Assembly (NCBI GenBank): GCA_025766275.1
Contig: JAFKAC010000002.1
Span: 3,472,001 to 3,536,000 of the forward strand
Length of the DNA stretch: 64,000 nt
Direction: 5' to 3'
Origin: Lactarius indigo
Lineage: Eukaryota > Basidiomycota > Agaricomycetes > Russulales > Russulaceae
Positions within the stretch are counted from its first letter, which is position 1. Each line of letters starts with the position of its first letter. Of this stretch, positions 50,884-62,792 are shown one piece after another. Below the pieces are notes generated by a model that worked only from the letters and a program-made list of their open reading frames with translations, was not told where the DNA came from and searched no databases. Both the position numbers and the translations under genes were made by a program.

Positions 50884-51955
50884 TTATGAGGTTTTGGCCC
50901 GTGCTTCTTCGACCGCGTTCGCGAATTCTCTTAAGTCCAGAAATCTCCATCTCGCAAATGCCTCTTTTGCGGCACGCTCCTTCGGCACCCCGTTTCCATC
51001 GATGCAAGTTACCGCGTCGGGGCGGTCGATCCATACGGAGGATAACCCAAGTGCTCGCGCCGGAACGTGATCATGTCGGAGCGACTGTGCGACGACAAGA
51101 ATCTGTTCTCGCTCGAGCGTCGGGTCATCGGCACGCAGTTGCGCCACGGCGTACTCGAAATTGCGCGGGTCTGGCCTGTAATTCACATTCGGAATGTGAG
51201 TAAGCGAGCAATAACGAAGGACGGCGGCCAACGCCAGCGCCACGCCTCATGACGCGAAGGCATGACAACTGCAGTGTGACGACGGAGCAGATACGGACTT
51301 GTACGAGCCAACATCCTCAGCCGTGTACACGGCGTCAAAGGCGAACCCACCCTGGTGCTCGAGAGCTGCGCGTGTGTGCGCGAACGAGGCGCGGTCAACG
51401 TTCGAGAGGACGGCGAGCTTGAGGCCGAGCACGGAGAGGCGGGCGAGCGCTGCGGGCGTGTCTGGGAAGATCGGCCACTGGGCGAGCGAGGCCGCGAACG
51501 TGGCAGCCGCAGGCGAATATTGCGTCCGGTCGCTCGGAATCGCATCGGACGATGATCGGCCAATATGAGGGTGAGACTGCGTCTCGGCTCCTCTCTCTGA
51601 ATCGCCAGAGCCCGAGATGATCGCACGATCGGGTGCTGTGGTATCGGACTGATTACGTTGGGTGCTGCGTCGCGATAGTTCGTCATAGACTGCGGCCAAT
51701 ACTGTCAGAATAGAGCGCGGTTGGGTTCTTAACTTGAAGGTCGGACTCCACAGCAGAGAAAGAGGTGAGTATGTCCGACTTGGACCATTCTTGGCCCGGG
51801 TTGGCGAGGAGTGGTGAGAGCGCGGTGAGAATACCGCTTTCCCAGTTCTATGTCCATGAGTTTGGGAAATACCAGCCAAAGAAAACAAACCTCACTACGA
51901 GAGTACCGTAGACGTCAAATATCAACGCTTTGAACTGCGATAGAGACTCGGACAT
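50884..51955 (-). CDS. HAD-superfamily hydrolase (haloacid dehalogenase type)
   Basis: Two-domain hydrolase with a phosphoaspartate-type active site. Motif [15 protein letters not shown] begins at residue 13, motif II is [11 protein letters not shown] (Ser at the usual place), a [11 protein letters not shown]ys serves as motif III, and motif IV is replaced by [20 protein letters not shown], as in haloacid dehalogenases; C-terminal [20 protein letters not shown]. Exons start at 51955; the first intron follows GTLV, and a long one precedes PDPRNFE. A +1 break is required near 51703 (YSD | [12 protein letters not shown]). Substrate cannot be told. Confidence 0.88.
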
Positions 51956-52059
51956 AGGTTGTATTCGCCCAGTGCACTACGCCCGCACTGGCAGGCCCGA
52001 CTTACCCGAGACCAGGAAGCGTCGAAAACATCGGACCGTTCTTGTTGTAACTACTAGCG

Positions 52060-55000
52060 ATGGACCAAATCCGGGATATCGTCAACAGGCTGAAAGCCCC
52101 CATTACTGACCTGCCCACACTCCTTGCGCTCATATCAGGTCCTCTCGATAGTATTGGCCTTCTCCCACCACACTACAGACAATACAATACAGCTCCTCTT
52201 CCAGTAGCTGTCAATATATCCCGGCACGTTCCTCCAATTCAGAGAGCACTGCTCGAGCATGTCATTCCCACTTGGGAGCTCGTTTTATCCCAAGAAAAAC
52301 TGACGTCTTTGGTGGAGCAATGGTTCATTCCTGATGCTTTCTCGTACGCAAAACCGGCTGCTGGCGAAGTCGCTGTGCACGCTTATGCGTCCATCTTGTC
52401 CCTGCCTCTCACATCGTACTCAACAAATTTGTTGGCTCGTCTGACGAAAGCTTACCCCCTTGACCGCTTGCATTCTCGTGTCTTTTCCCTTAGGGGATAC
52501 CCATACGTCTTCCTCACGGACAATTTTTGAGTGGGAGGACGTTGTGAAAAGTATATTGTCAGTTCCGGCGAGGGTGGCTAATGCTCTCGAAGGAAAAGGA
52601 GGATGCCCGAAAGAGTTGGAACAAGGTCCCTACTTTTCTCATATATGCCTCAGGTCCGAAGCTTTGTTTTGGGAGCTCTCGCAAGAGCAGGCTAACGGTG
52701 TGCCATGCTTCGATCACAGAAGGTTCGCCGCTGACAACTTCCAGAAAGCATGCCGTCTATCACTTACTTGCTCACGAAACTCGTAAATATCGGTGCATTT
52801 CCCACGTCCAAACCGACCTCTCCGTCACAACACTCCTTCTTTCTGTCTACCCTTCCCACCATCAGAGCACGTCTCTCAAGAGGAGGAAACGCCTGCAGCC
52901 TTATATTCCGCATTCTGGGCCACACTTATTGACTCTCTACCATCCTCCTTCACGCTTCAGAGCGTTTTAACTTCTCTATTCGCACACATCTTGGTTCCGG
53001 AAGCTCCTCTCGATCCGTCGCCACCTTCCAGAGCACTAGCGAAAAGAGAAGCTACCCTTCTCCAGGGAATCATTGGAAGATTGACCGAAGGTAAACAGTA
53101 TGTATTGGATAGCACTTCGACAGCTATGCTCGCACGGGACTGGAGTGAGGGCCATGCCCGAGTATACGCCTGTTGGGTCGCGGGCGCCACAGCTGGCGTG
53201 GTTGACGCCAAAGGTAAGTGTCTCATTGTAGTGGTCAACATGTGCCTCAGGTTGAAAACTGTAGCCGTCTCCGCTCTCCTAACCCTAACCCTGAATATAT
53301 GGACGTCTCCCGAGCACATCAAGCATTCCTTACTAGGGCGGCACCACTGTAAGCGTTGTGATGTGCACCATTCGTTCCTCACTGATCTCTGCAGATCTGA
53401 CACTATTGCTCTTGACCACGGTCTCGTATCTGCCGAGCTCTTCTGCTACTCTGCGGGATTTGGCACTCTCCGGTCCATTTATCCGGAGTATTGGGACATA
53501 CATTGGACATTTGGACCCCTCTGTTCGCCGCTGCGGTATGCTCGTAGCAGAAGAGGTCGCACACCGCACGGGAAAAGAACTCGATTTTAAAGATTGGGAT
53601 GGCGACGATGGAGGGAAACCATGGGCGAGAAAAGTTCGCCAGCTCCTTGGCCACAAAGACGTGGACGTAGAACTATCGGATAGCAGCGAGGGACATCAAT
53701 TGGCCGTTGAGGATATCATTGAGGAGGAAGCTTTCGAACCTCCGGATGAATCTGCACAGATGCCCCAATCATCGGTCTCTGCGCCTGAGGATTACGACTC
53801 AGATGATTCGTTGATTCGGGTATGCTGCCCCGTCATCTCGATCACCTAGTCCTACACCCTCAGAACTGGCGGAGGTCGAGAAGGACCCTTCATTACGCGT
53901 AGGAAAGGCAAAGATTGTACCACCCGTGTACCTCGCACAGTTGGGTGAGATGATCCGGGGAACATCCGGGCTAAAGACAGACCAAGAGAGCCAAGAAGCG
54001 GAAAAGGTGGAAATCGCACTGAATGTGGCAGAGGAGCTCATTCGGAGAAAGCGAAGGTTATGGGACGGAGCTCGGTAAGTCACTCATAGACGGAGCCGCG
54101 CTACTGTGCTCATTTTATGCGCGCTCGCAACCTGAAAGAGGAGAATGCGGTCAATCTCGTCCATGCTCTGGTTGGCCTCCATAATAATTACGACCTTGGA
54201 CGACTTCGATGCCAAGCGTCAGGCTGCCCTGAATGCGCTCGTCGCATGCTGTCCTCAGAAGGCTACACCGTGAGTCTACCGCTGATTGACTTAGTCCCAC
54301 TGATCAGGTCCGCAGAGCCGCGGTGGAGGAATTTTTCAAGAACCAATATTCGACCGACCAACGTTATGTGATACTGAACTCTCTTGCACTTGGTGCTCGT
54401 GAATTAGCCCGCCTGCCTCTACCCGAAACGGCTGCAGTCCAGCCTCTCACAGGAGAATCGGGTGTCTTTCCCCAGCAAGCGGCTACCGGGTGTACAGCAC
54501 CAACGCTATCTTCTAGCTTCATCAACAAGACAAGTGCAAGAGCTCTTACACGACACTGCCCGTCTGGCAATCGAAAACACTCGCGAAGCAAATGCGGATC
54601 GTACCCCGAATCTCGTCCGTGAACGCCAGCTACGCATCCGGCAGCCTTCAAAAGTCACCGAAGTCAGACAACCGAGCAGCGTGCAACTCCTCGAGCAACT
54701 ACGCATATCTCAGACGCGGTCCGCGGCGACCAAGTTCACTGACGTCGCGGTGGAGTGTTTCCTCTACCCCCTAATGAATCGTTTTTGGTTGTTCCTGCGA
54801 GACGAACAGACCCGCGAAGAGCGCACCGCGCACCGTGATATTCTAAACCAGTACCATGGCGCAGGAACCGGCCTGATTCTCAACGCCCTTGTCCTGTCAC
54901 ACTTCCTGGCCACGCTCGGGGTCCTCGTGCACGTGTCGCGAAACGCGCCAGCTTGGCTATCCGTTGTCGCGCCTGATGCGCTGGAGCTTGCGGTCACATT

Positions 55001-55361
55001 GGGAACACGCCCCGTCTCACGAGCCCCCGAGGACGATGAGGAATCCGGAGGAGAGTCGGGGAGCGGGGCAGACAAGAACGCGCGGGTACTCACGACTGCG
55101 TTAGAGCTGGCGCTCGTTGTACTCGATACGTGCGTGGAGCTCGATGGTGGACAGTCACTGAGCTTGGAGCATACGGCATTATTACTCGCGGCGGGCGAAT
55201 GGGCACAAGGGCTGTTTTCTCTGTTGGAGAAGGGGATACTCATCAAAGGGGGCGGTGGCGTAGCCGAGGTTCGTCTCAGAAAGGCGGCCGCTGGGGTAGT
55301 AATCAAGGTAGACGAGGTTTCGGAGAGATGGAAGAGGTCAATGATTGATTTTACAACATAA
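52060..55361 (+). CDS. TEL2: telomere length regulation protein Tel2
   Basis: HEAT-repeat protein of the Tel2-Tti1-Tti2 co-chaperone that matures PIKK kinases. Starts MDQIRDIVNRLKAPITDLPT; an ERVE-like helical series follows (YSTNLLARLTKAYPLDRL, FEWEDVVKSILSVPARVANA, ITYLLTKLVNIGAFPTSKPT, WTSPEHIKHSLLGRHHYLTL). The conserved C-terminal telomere_reg-2 domain contains KIVPPVYLAQLGEMIRGTSG, RYVILNSLALGARELARLPL, FTDVAVECFLYPLMNRFWLF and ILNALVLSHFLATLGVLVHV. An acidic linker (PPDESAQMPQSSVSAPEDYD) separates them. At least five +1 breaks: near 52492, 52873, 53820, 54198, and one in the four C at 54470-54473. A further one-base mismatch is likely near 54270. Confidence 0.9.
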
Positions 55362-55447
55362 TAATTACGCTTGATTTGATTGGCTCGGTAAAACCCGGCC
55401 TGGGGAATGCCTCGTCAACAGCTCTGGCTTTCGGACATCGCATAACG

Positions 55448-56469
55448 ATGCTCGTTCACTGCTAAGCTCGCCAGACATTTCTCAGCAGCTCGTGTTGCTC
55501 GGCCGGCACGCTATATTTCCACTTCTTCAGCCCGACGCTCTGACGCCCTCTTCGTGGTCTGTCTCTTTGCGTTGTCCATGGACGTTTCCTGACTAATCCT
55601 TCACCAACGTGCAGCACAGGGACAAGCCAAACAACAACCCTGGGGTATCACTCCTTTTCACGTTCCTCTCCTTCTCTATCTTACCTCTTCTCAGATTCCA
55701 TTCGAGTTCACTCCTGAGAATCTTACCCGCGCCAATGAAATCATCTCCCATTACCCGCCTCAATACAAGAAGGCAGCCGTTATTCCCCTCCTCGACCTCG
55801 GACAGCGGCAGAACAAGGGCTGGACGAGCATCAGTGTTATGAACTACGTAGCAAAACTGCTCGAAATGCCACCTATGCGGGTCTACGAAGTCGCGACTTT
55901 CTATACCATGTTTAACCGGTGCGTCGTTCAATCATTGTTGCCATTGGGCGGTCTCTGACACGCCAGAGGGTCGTTCAGCGAACCCATTGGCGAAAATTTT
56001 GTGCAAGTATGCACCACGACACCGTGCATGCTCCGTGGTTCGACAGATATTCTCAACACCGTGTGCAGTCACCTGGGTGGAATCAAGCCTGGAGAAACGA
56101 CGAAGGACGGGAAGTTCACCGTGATCGAGGTCGAATGTCAAGGTGCTTGTAGCAATGCACCAATGATAGTTGTGAATGACGATTTCTACGTGAGGCACAA
56201 CTACTTGGCGCCTTTTGGTGATGCTCATGATATGCACAGGAGGACCTTACGCCCACGACGACAAAAACCATCTTGGATGCGTTCTCAAAGGGCACAAAGC
56301 CAAAACCGGGTCCCCAATCCGGACGACAAACCTCTGAGAACTCGGCCGGGTTGACTGCCCTGACGTCGAAGGTATGCCAGTTCACGTTTGGTTATACCTC
56401 TGTTTGATTGACTTTTACGCTACGTAGCCATATGGTCCTGGAGAACATTGCCAGCCGGAATTTCAATAG
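55448..56469 (+). CDS. NADH:ubiquinone oxidoreductase 24 kDa subunit (NDUFV2/Nuo24)
   Basis: Matrix-arm subunit of respiratory complex I that carries the [2Fe-2S] cluster N1a. The start [20 protein letters not shown] is an Arg/Ala-rich mitochondrial presequence, followed by [78 protein letters not shown] and the cluster ligands in [14 protein letters not shown] and [15 protein letters not shown] (four Cys seen). It ends [14 protein letters not shown]. The ATG at 55448 fits if one extra G at 55454 is removed. Five or six introns, all GT-AG. Confidence 0.92.
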
Positions 56470-56639
56470 TGCATACTATATTTTATAAAATAGAAGGAAA
56501 CGTTCACGCTTCTAAGTCACGGGGTATGGTGCCCTTGACCTGCGCGCGTGATGCACCGCGACCTGAGTAAATATAACCATGTCCGAGTCTTGGACCGGTC
56601 GTACACAAGCATTTCCTGATAGTCCGCCGTTCTCATGTT

Positions 56640-57043
56640 GAATCTTTACGTGCGTACCAACCGTGTCGAACCATGACTAAGGGTTACGGGACCAGATGTA
56701 CTTACTTGAAAGGAAGTGGATTGAGAAGAGTGTGAGTGGCGAATGTTCCAGGTTACCACCGAGAGGTCCATCTGTGGTTTCTCACACATGGGAGCAGAGC
56801 CTGGCCTGACTCTTGGTAGGACCAGGCAGACGGGCACCTGTAGGCTTGTACCTGCCACAGGAGGAATCCAGACAACAACCCTGATGATCGTGGCAAGGAT
56901 CCGAGTCACCGTCGCGGGTAACGGTGATGCGAAGCCCGACTTTGATTCTACTCCGCTCAGTCGCCATCTGGACGCCTGATATCCGTATTCTCATTATAAA
57001 GGCTTGAGATGCGAGTTTCATCATCCTACAATATACCTCCCCA
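56640..57043 (+). repeat. repeated 5' flank of the S28 unit, copy A
   Basis: Starts near GAATCTTTACGTGCG and contains AACCATGAC, GGTTTCTCA, GACTCTTGG and TGATGCGAAGC-type words also found in order near 63623-63960 (copy C) and, in part, near 60380-60623 (copy B). Marks the edge of a tandem unit of about 3.6 kb (copy 1 ATG to copy 2 ATG is 3580 bp). Confidence 0.6.
56995..57000 (+). promoter_or_regulatory. TATA box of S28 copy 1
   Basis: CATTATAAAGG, 49 nt before the ATG; the same element lies at the same distance in copy 2. Confidence 0.6.
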
Positions 57044-59240
57044 ATGTTTGCAGTCCTTCCTTTGCTTGCTTCCGCGTCACTGGCATATGCACTACTCCCC
57101 AACGGCTACGGCAACCCAGGTCTCCTTCTTCGACCTCTTGTGCCAATAATCTCTGCTCCCAACTCACTAGCGTATCATGCCTTTCGACTCTCCAACTCGG
57201 ATGAGGAACACCCACCTCTGAATACCACATATTATTTCGACCAGTACATCGATCATAACAACCCCACGATGGGCACCTTCAAGCAGCGCTACTGGGTGTC
57301 ATGGGAGTTCTACGAACCCGGTGCGCAGCAAATAAAATGAAAAGTCTGCCATACTCACCTAATTTCACGTGTTCTCCACTCTTAGGTGGTCCTATGATTT
57401 TCTTTACGCCAGGAGAGGTCAATGCTGAAGGTGTGTCTGGTGTGGTTGCCACGGTGAACTTAGAGGCTCACTCGCCCAGGGCGCACGGGCTACCTTACAA
57501 ATCTCACCATGACTGGCCAGATTGCGAAGCAGCAAAACGGCGCAACCATCATGATCGAGCATAGGTTTTACGGTCTATCCAATCCATACCCGGATTTGAG
57601 TGTCGCAAGCTTCAGGTACCACACCATCGACCAAGCAATAAACGACCTTGCATTCTTCGCGAAGAATGCGACTCTGCCATTCCCTGGTGGCGACAAGGTT
57701 TCACCTACGTATGCCCCATGGGTACTAGTTGGTGGTAGTTATTCCGGTACGCTTGCGGTCGCGATTGTGTATTTGGTCGCTAACGTGTTGCCTCAGGTGC
57801 TCTGGCCGCATTCACGCTTCACCAGTATGTTACCAGTGATAATCCTCATCTCTCAAGGATCCGACCCGTTCATAACAGGCACCCCGATGTGTTCTGGGCC
57901 GGTTATGCATCTTCTGCTGTCGTTCAGAGTATAGTGTATGGCTCGCAGCATATGGCCATGCTCAGGGCACTAACTTGTGAATTCACAGGGATTTCTGGCA
58001 GTATTTCGAGCCAGTGCGACAGTATATGCCCCAAAATTGTTCGAATGACGTCCAGAGAGTAGTTGCGCATTGGGACGAGGTCATCGATAGTGGGAACGAA
58101 ACTGCATTGAACGAGCTCAAGACGTCATTCGGGATGGGTGGGGTTGTTCACGCAGACGATGTGGTCAACGAACGTACGCCATTCTCTTGGATTGTGACCA
58201 CATTTAATTTGGGGCAGTGAGTTCCTCGCTCTCACTATGGCAAAGTCTCAGCCCGGCGTCTGGTGGGGGTGGGTTCTACGATTTCTGCGACGCACTTGAG
58301 GTTGACAATGGGATATCTGCACCTGAGTGTGGTTGGGGTCTCGGACATGCACTCACCGCATGGGCAAATTACAGTAAAGAGCTGTTGTCAACCAGTGAGT
58401 GAATTCAATGACGGTTCATAGGGTGTAGTTGTGTACTCATAGCGCGGTATAGCCTGTGAAGGACAAAACATCGAGTAGGCACACCTACTCTGACTACGCA
58501 TCTGGATCGTTGACAGAGTAACAGCGATTGCCTGAGTACATACAATACAAGCCAATCGTATTGGACTAGTACCGCCATAGACAACGCCGTTCGCTCGTGG
58601 TTTTGGACCGTGTAAGTTCCTCAATTCCAGTGTCTATGACTACATGACAGATCCTGCACAAAGCTGTACCGAAATGGGGTTCTTCGCAACATCTGCACCA
58701 CAAGGGCAACCGACGCTCTTGTCGCGTCTGATCGATGTCACATATTACGAGGTTAGTCCCAATGCTTCAGGCTGAAGATTTGCCGGAGGAACACAGTAGT
58801 TGAACGTTGAGCATCTTTGTAGAGACAATGCCAACAAATGTTCCCCTCAGCCTTCCCACGTCCTTCATTACCGAATGTCGACGCGACAAACAAAGCCTAT
58901 GGTGGATACTACCTCCGAGCGGAGAGGCTGTTTACTGCAACTGGTCTCCGTGCGTTTTATATTGTCTTCCTCCCCTTCTCCCTCTGATCTGACTCTGGGG
59001 GCGACTTCAGGTGACCCATGGCGAGATGCGACGGTATCCAGTGACGACGTTCACATTGAGAGCACACCAGAGCAACCGATTGTCGAGAGTGGTGGATTCC
59101 ATATTTCAGATTTGGCGACTGCAAATGGCCTTGTGGACCCGACGGTTTTGAACGTGCAGACACAAGCATTGAGGTACATGAAGGGGTGGTTGACGAACTG
59201 GAAGGCACCTGGCTATATTGCACCAACCGAAGGAATCTGA
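57044..59240 (+). CDS. secreted serine peptidase S28 (prolyl carboxypeptidase-like), copy 1
   Basis: Signal peptide MFAVLPLLASASLAYA, then a mature S28 peptidase. Visible blocks: TTYYFDQYIDHNNPTMGTFK, QRYWVSWEFYEPGGPMIFFT, IAKQQNGATIMIEHRFYGLS, the nucleophile motif LVGGSYSG, ALAAFTLHQHPDVFWAGYAS, RDFWQYFEPVRQYMPQNCSN, GGGGFYDFCDALEVDNG, LRDPWRDATVSS (Asp) and GGFHISDLATANG (His). About ten short exons, all GT-AG; intron 1 begins after EFYEPG. N-glycosylation sites are common. No frame break seen. The enzyme would release short peptides or cleave after proline outside the cell. It is a close tandem paralogue of the gene at 60624. Confidence 0.87.
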
Positions 59241-60379
59241 GCCGAATTTCGAAGCCTTCAACTACAGTAAAAGACGGCCGTAGCTACTGCTATAGCGTAA
59301 CTGAGACATACAAGTATTCCAATGCGTCCCTATGAGGGCAGTAAGGAAGAGCTGCAAAGGGGCGAGGATTCACTGGAGAATTATGATGACAACGCGTGTC
59401 AAACATAGTTGGCACAAGCCGAATGGTACCGGCGGCCTTCGACAAGTGGCTTACCGCTGATGAGGGAATAGAAAATTGAGGGCGAAACCGCCGGAGCACG
59501 TGAGAGTGGGAGCCTGAGCGAAGCGGTATAGACACTCGATATATTCAATAGGCGCTGAGATACGCTGAGACTGCTTCAGACTGGGACTTGTCGGCGGCAA
59601 CGAGTTGCACCTGAGTGTGAACGCAGAGAATCCCACGTCGACACTGGCACACCCAACTCGAGATGACGATAATCCAGGCTCTAATTCAGTGGGGCACATC
59701 GCCGACTCCAACTTGTCCCCCCCTTACTACCGCCATTACCACTAGACTGCCAGCGCCATCGCTAGCCCAAGTGTAGGTGCAAGTCACCGCGGGCTTCGGC
59801 TGCTATCCGAATGAATCAATGCTGCGAGCTAAGCCGAGCATCTATCGACAACCGCCCGCCGTGTCATCCCACGCGTATCACCGCAGTCCCGGAGCTAAGG
59901 ACAAAATATTAGTGACAAAAGGGGGTGCGCGTCTGTCCGCAGTCTGTCCGCGGTAAGCCAGTTCGCGAATGTCGTTGACTGTTCACTACAGGTTAGGTCT
60001 GACTTTGTCGAAGCCACCTGAACGTCAAACACTGCCCTACCCTTTCAGAGAGGGAAAGCGCGACTACTGAGCTACGTCCAAGCTGTCAAAAGTATTGAAG
60101 GTGGCACGGGAAGTAAAATCAAGAGCTAACCTAAGTCTTTGGGAGAATAGACCGAGGTATCTCTACTGTGAGTTTGTAACTACAATACGTAGGTGCAGCA
60201 AACGATAAATTTTCTGAATTCATTGGCGTCATAGTCAGACAATCCGAGCTCGGGTAATCCAGGGTCTTCAGATGGTTGCTGGTCTAGCCCCTTTCCCAGC
60301 CCCAGCGCTTGCGCGGGTTCAACGTTCAATGTTCAACCACTGTGCAACTATCCTCCAACAGGCCAGACTTGGTGAGACC

Positions 60380-60623
60380 ATGGCACTTTCCACAAGGAAA
60401 AGCAGTAGGAATTCGGATAACAACTTGGATGATCGCCGCAAAATCATCGCCGTTAACTTCGGCGGGGAGCTGTGATGCGAAGCTCGGCTTGACTTCCATC
60501 TGGGTCAGCCTCTTGCTTTCTCCGATAGGGTCCCATGTTGTCGTATTTGGGCTACCCTAAATCCGTATCTTCATTATAAAGGCCTGAGATATTGGCCTCA
60601 TCACCCATAGTATTACCTTGGCA
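60380..60623 (+). repeat. repeated 5' flank of the S28 unit, copy B (shorter)
   Basis: Holds TGATGCGAAGC, TCCATCTGG and AATCCGTATCTTCATTATAAAGGC in the same order as before copy 1, ending in the copy 2 start codon. More diverged than the coding parts. Confidence 0.5.
60575..60580 (+). promoter_or_regulatory. TATA box of S28 copy 2
   Basis: CATTATAAAGG, 49 nt before the ATG at 60624, identical in spacing to copy 1. Confidence 0.6.
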
Positions 60624-62792
60624 ATGCTTGCAGTCCTCCCCTTCCTTGCCTTCGTGTCACTGGCATATGCATTATTCCCTAATGGTCCCAACCCGGGCCT
60701 CTCTCAACCTCTTATACCAATAATTTCTGCTCCTGATTCACTGGAGTCCCATGCCTTTCGACTCCCCAACTCGGATGAGGAACACCCACCTCTGAATACC
60801 ACATACTATTTCGACCAGTACATCGATCATGACGACCCTACGCTGGGCACCTTCAAGCAGCGCTACTGGGTGTCATGGGAGTTCTACAAGTCCGGTGCGT
60901 GGAAAGTGAAGAATACGGAGTCTGCCATACTTACATGGTTCCCTATGCACTTTGTTCTTAGGTGGTCCCATGATTATCCTTACACCGGGTGAGATCAATG
61001 CTGACAGTACGTCTGGTGTAGTTTCCCCGGTGAACTTAGAGGCTCATTCACCCAGGATTCACGGGCTACCTTACGAATCGCACCATCAACGGCCAGATTG
61101 CGAAGCAGCAAAACGGCGCAACCATCGTGATCGAGCATAGATTTTATGGTCTATCTAACCCATACCCGGATTTGAGTGTTGCGAGCTTCAAGTACCACAC
61201 CATCGACCAAGCAATAAACGACCTTGCATTCTTCGCGAAGAATGTGACTCTGCCATTCCCTGGTGGCGACAAGGTTTCACCTACGTATGCCCCATGGGTG
61301 CTAATTGGTGGTAGTTATGCCGGTACGCATGCTGTCGCGGTGGTGTATTCAATCACTAACATGTTGCCTCAGGTGCTCTGGCCGCATTCACGCTTCACCA
61401 GTACGTTACCAGTGATAATAATCCTTATCTCCCGAGGATCTGACCAGTTCATAACAGGCACCCCGATGTGTTCTGGGCCGGTTATGCATCTTCTGCTGTC
61501 GTTCAGAGTATAGTGTATGGCTCGCAGCATATGGCCATGCTCGGGGCACTAACTTGTGATTCACAGGGATTTTTGGCAGTATTTCGAGCCAGTGCGACAG
61601 TATATGCCCCAAAATTGTTCGAATGACGTCCAGAGAGTAGTTGCGCATTGGGACGAGGTCATCGATAGTGGGAACGAAACTGCATTGAACGAGCTCAAGA
61701 CGTCATTCGGGATGGGTGGGGTTGTTCACGCAGACGATGTGGTCAACGAACGTACGCCATTCTCTTGGATTGTGACCACATTTAATTTGGGGCAGTGAGT
61801 TTCCCGCTCTCATTATGGCAACGTCTCAGCCCGTCGTCTGGTGGGGGCGGGTTCTACGATTTCTGCGACGCACTTGAGGTTGACAATGGGATATCTGCAC
61901 CCGAGCGTGGTTGGGGTCTCGGATATGCACTCACCGCATGGGCAAATTACAGTAAAGAGCTGTTGTCGACCAGTGAGTGAGTTCGGTGACATCATGGGGG
62001 GCTAGTTATGCACTCATGGCGTGCTGCAGGTTGTGAAGGACAAAACATCGAGTAGGCACACCTACTCTGACTACGCATCTAGATCATTGACAGAGTAACA
62101 GCGATTGCCTGAGTACATACAATACAAGCCAAGCGTACTGGACTAGTACCGCCCTTAACAATTCCGTTCGCTCTTGGACTTGGACCTCGTAAGTTCTTCA
62201 ACTCCAGTATCTATGACTACATGACAGATCCTGCACAAAGCTGTACCGAAATGGGGTTCTTCGCAACATCTGCACCACAAGGGCGACCGACGCTCTTGTC
62301 GCGTCTGATCGATGTCACATATTACGAGGTTAGTCCCAGTGCTTCAGGCTGAAGATTTGCCGGAGGAACACAGTAGTTGAGCGTCGAGCATCTTTGTAGA
62401 GAATATGCCAACAAATGTTCCCCTCAGCCTTCCCCCGTCCTTCATTGCCAAATGTCGACGCGGCAAACAAAGCCTATGGTGGATACTACCTCCGAGCGGA
62501 GAGGCTGTTTACTGCAACTGGCCTCCGTGAGTTTTATTTGTCTTTCCCCCTTCTCCTTCGGGTCTGATCCTGGTGGTATACTTCAGGTGACCCATGGCGA
62601 GATGCGACGGTATCCGCTGATGGTGTTTACGTCGAGAGCACACCAGAGCAACCAATTGTCGAGAGTGATGGATTTCATGGTTCAGATTTGGGGACTGCAA
62701 GTGGTCTTGCAGACCCGACGGTTTTGAACGTGCAGACACAAGCATTGAGGTACATGAAGGGGTGGTTGACGGACTGGAAGGCACCAGCCTGA
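60624..62792 (+). CDS. secreted serine peptidase S28, copy 2
   Basis: Signal peptide MLAVLPFLAFVSLAYA, then the same exon layout as copy 1: TTYYFDQYIDHDDPTLGTFK, IAKQQNGATIVIEHRFYGLS, nucleophile motif LIGGSYAG (Ala where copy 1 has Ser), HPDVFWAGYASSAVVQS, RDFWQYFEPVRQYMPQNCSN, GGGGFYDFCDALEVDNG, LRDPWRDATVSADGV (Asp) and DGFHGSDLGTASG (His). It ends earlier (WLTDWKAPA) because a TGA interrupts the last dozen codons found in copy 1. Exons from about 61565 to 62150 are almost identical to copy 1 while the first exon and flanks differ more. All catalytic residues are kept, so it is probably active. Confidence 0.86.

Larger units (their letters stand above)
56470..57043. promoter_or_regulatory. 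upstream region of S28 peptidase copy 1
   Basis: 574 bp with no gene. From about 56640 it resembles the sequence at the right end of the window (from about 63623), and its last about 180 bp resemble the upstream region of copy 2. A TATAAA box stands at 56995-57000, 49 nt before the ATG. Confidence 0.6.
59241..60623. other. 1.4-kb spacer between the tandem S28 genes
   Basis: No recognisable gene. The right end carries copy B of the repeated 5' flank and a TATAAA box. A box-A-like TAGCTCAGTAG on the minus strand near 60065 was considered for a tRNA and rejected. Confidence 0.5.

Noticed and set aside
53280..53292. CCCTAA-type telomere-like repeat
   Set aside because: Only two units (CTAACCCTAACCC), inside the TEL2 coding sequence; chance.
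60000..60075. tRNA gene on the minus strand (TAGCTCAGTAG box-A-like word)
   Set aside because: No convincing box B, the acceptor arms do not pair and the would-be anticodon loop lacks U33.
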